Assembly: GCA_023254015.1 (NCBI GenBank)
Contig: JALQYS010000518.1
Location: forward strand, 1 to 5,988
DNA: 5,988 nt
Reading direction: 5' to 3'
DNA from: Paracoccaceae bacterium
Lineage (GTDB): Bacteria > Pseudomonadota > Alphaproteobacteria > Rhodobacterales > Rhodobacteraceae
The notes below the pieces were generated by a model. That model did no database searches and was not told the DNA's origin. It worked only from the letters and a program-made list of their open reading frames with translations. The position numbers were made by a program, and so were the translations under genes. Of this stretch, positions 5,570 to 5,988 are shown piece after piece (position 1 is the stretch's first letter; every line of letters begins with the position of its first letter).

Positions 5570-5988
5570 TCAGGCCGACAGCGGCAGATCGGCCGGACGC
5601 ACGCCGACACCGGGCAGTTTGCCGCTGGCCAGACCGACGCAATCATGCACGCGCCAAGCCGACGGATCCGCAAAAAGCGCGCGCAAAAGCCGGTTGGTCA
5701 GCGCATGCCCCGCGCGGATGCCGGTGTAGCGGCCAAGGATCGGCCCACCGGCCAGCGCCAGGTCGCCAAGAGCGTCCAGCATCTTGTGGCGCACCGGCTC
5801 GTCGGCATGGCGCAGGCCGCCCGGCGACAGAACCTTGTCGCCTTCAAAGACCACGGCATTGTCCAGCGTGCCGCCCAGGGCAAGACCGCGTTCGCGCATC
5901 GCCACCACCTCGGCATTGCGGCAGAAGGTGCGGCTGTCGGACAATTCGCGCACAAAGGCACCATTGGCCATGTTCAGCGCCTTTTCCT
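5570..5988 (-). CDS. lpxC: UDP-3-O-acyl-N-acetylglucosamine deacetylase LpxC, C-terminal part
   Basis: LpxC is the cytosolic zinc enzyme of the committed step of lipid A synthesis, removing acetate from UDP-3-O-acyl-GlcNAc. The gene runs off the right edge, so only the last 138 residues (roughly 45 percent of a typical 300-residue protein) are seen. Family motifs are clear: FVRELSDSRTFCRNAEVVAM, then RGLALGGTLDNAVVF, then the zinc and catalytic motif RHKMLDALGDLAL with His at 5786-5788 and Asp at 5774-5776 (E. coli His238 and Asp242), and RAGHALTNRLL with the catalytic His at 5705-5707 (E. coli His265). The other zinc ligand (E. coli His79) lies outside the window. After the conserved domain there is a tail of about 30 residues (WRVHDCVG to the end) that is less familiar. 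In related genomes ftsZ lies upstream and bamD downstream. Confidence 0.96.
   Translation of the reverse strand, partial: EKALNMANGAFVRELSDSRTFCRNAEVVAMRERGLALGGTLDNAVVFEGDKVLSPGGLRHADEPVRHKMLDALGDLALAGGPILGRYTGIRAGHALTNRLLRALFADPSAWRVHDCVGLASGKLPGVGVRPADLPLSA

Noticed and set aside
5442..5642. N-terminal extension of bamD to an upstream start
   Set aside because: It would overlap the end of lpxC and bury the lipoprotein signal peptide deep inside the protein. The lipobox at Cys25 of the shorter form is decisive.
4791..5729. A 312-codon open frame on the + strand opposite bamD and lpxC
   Set aside because: It crosses two well-supported - strand genes and their gap, with no recognisable domain or good ribosome binding site.

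Overview
The window looks like chromosome from an alphaproteobacterium of the Rhodobacteraceae (Rhodobacter/Paracoccus-like). The reasons are the high G+C, heavy use of G/C third positions, the gene order lpxC-bamD-recN, and the pairing of a B12-binding (corrinoid) protein with a DUF1638 protein. This placement comes from remembered family knowledge, not from a search.

The left half (1-2792) reads on the + strand. It opens with the last 31 codons of a gene that resembles the C-terminus of a methyltransferase corrinoid protein, followed by a textbook rho-independent terminator (119-153). Next comes a tightly packed set of four genes: a 51-residue two-helix membrane protein (208-363), a DUF1638 protein (354-1016, overlapping the small gene by 10 bases), a GlcD/D-lactate dehydrogenase-type flavoprotein (1027-2412), and a SnoaL/NTF2-like small protein (2412-2792, sharing one base with the flavoprotein stop). 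Overlaps and gaps of 10 bases or less imply one transcript with coupled translation. A plausible but unproven theme is cobalamin-linked one-carbon metabolism next to oxidation of a small 2-hydroxyacid.

The right half (2909-5988) reads on the - strand as the conserved envelope/repair string lpxC (3' part), bamD and recN: lipid A biosynthesis, the outer-membrane assembly lipoprotein, and the SMC-like DNA repair ATPase. The two halves converge on a 116-base gap (2793-2908). That gap holds a long nested inverted repeat and a tandem G-rich repeat but no U-tract terminator. A 37-base gap between bamD and recN is almost filled by a perfect hairpin with GTAG at its foot, the layout of a REP element.

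No tRNA, rRNA, CRISPR array, insertion sequence or phage gene was seen. Most of the window is ordinary core or metabolic sequence. The items most worth a second look are the small overlapping membrane gene, the DUF1638 neighbourhood, the structured convergent gap and the REP-like hairpin. I found no evidence of an entirely new system.
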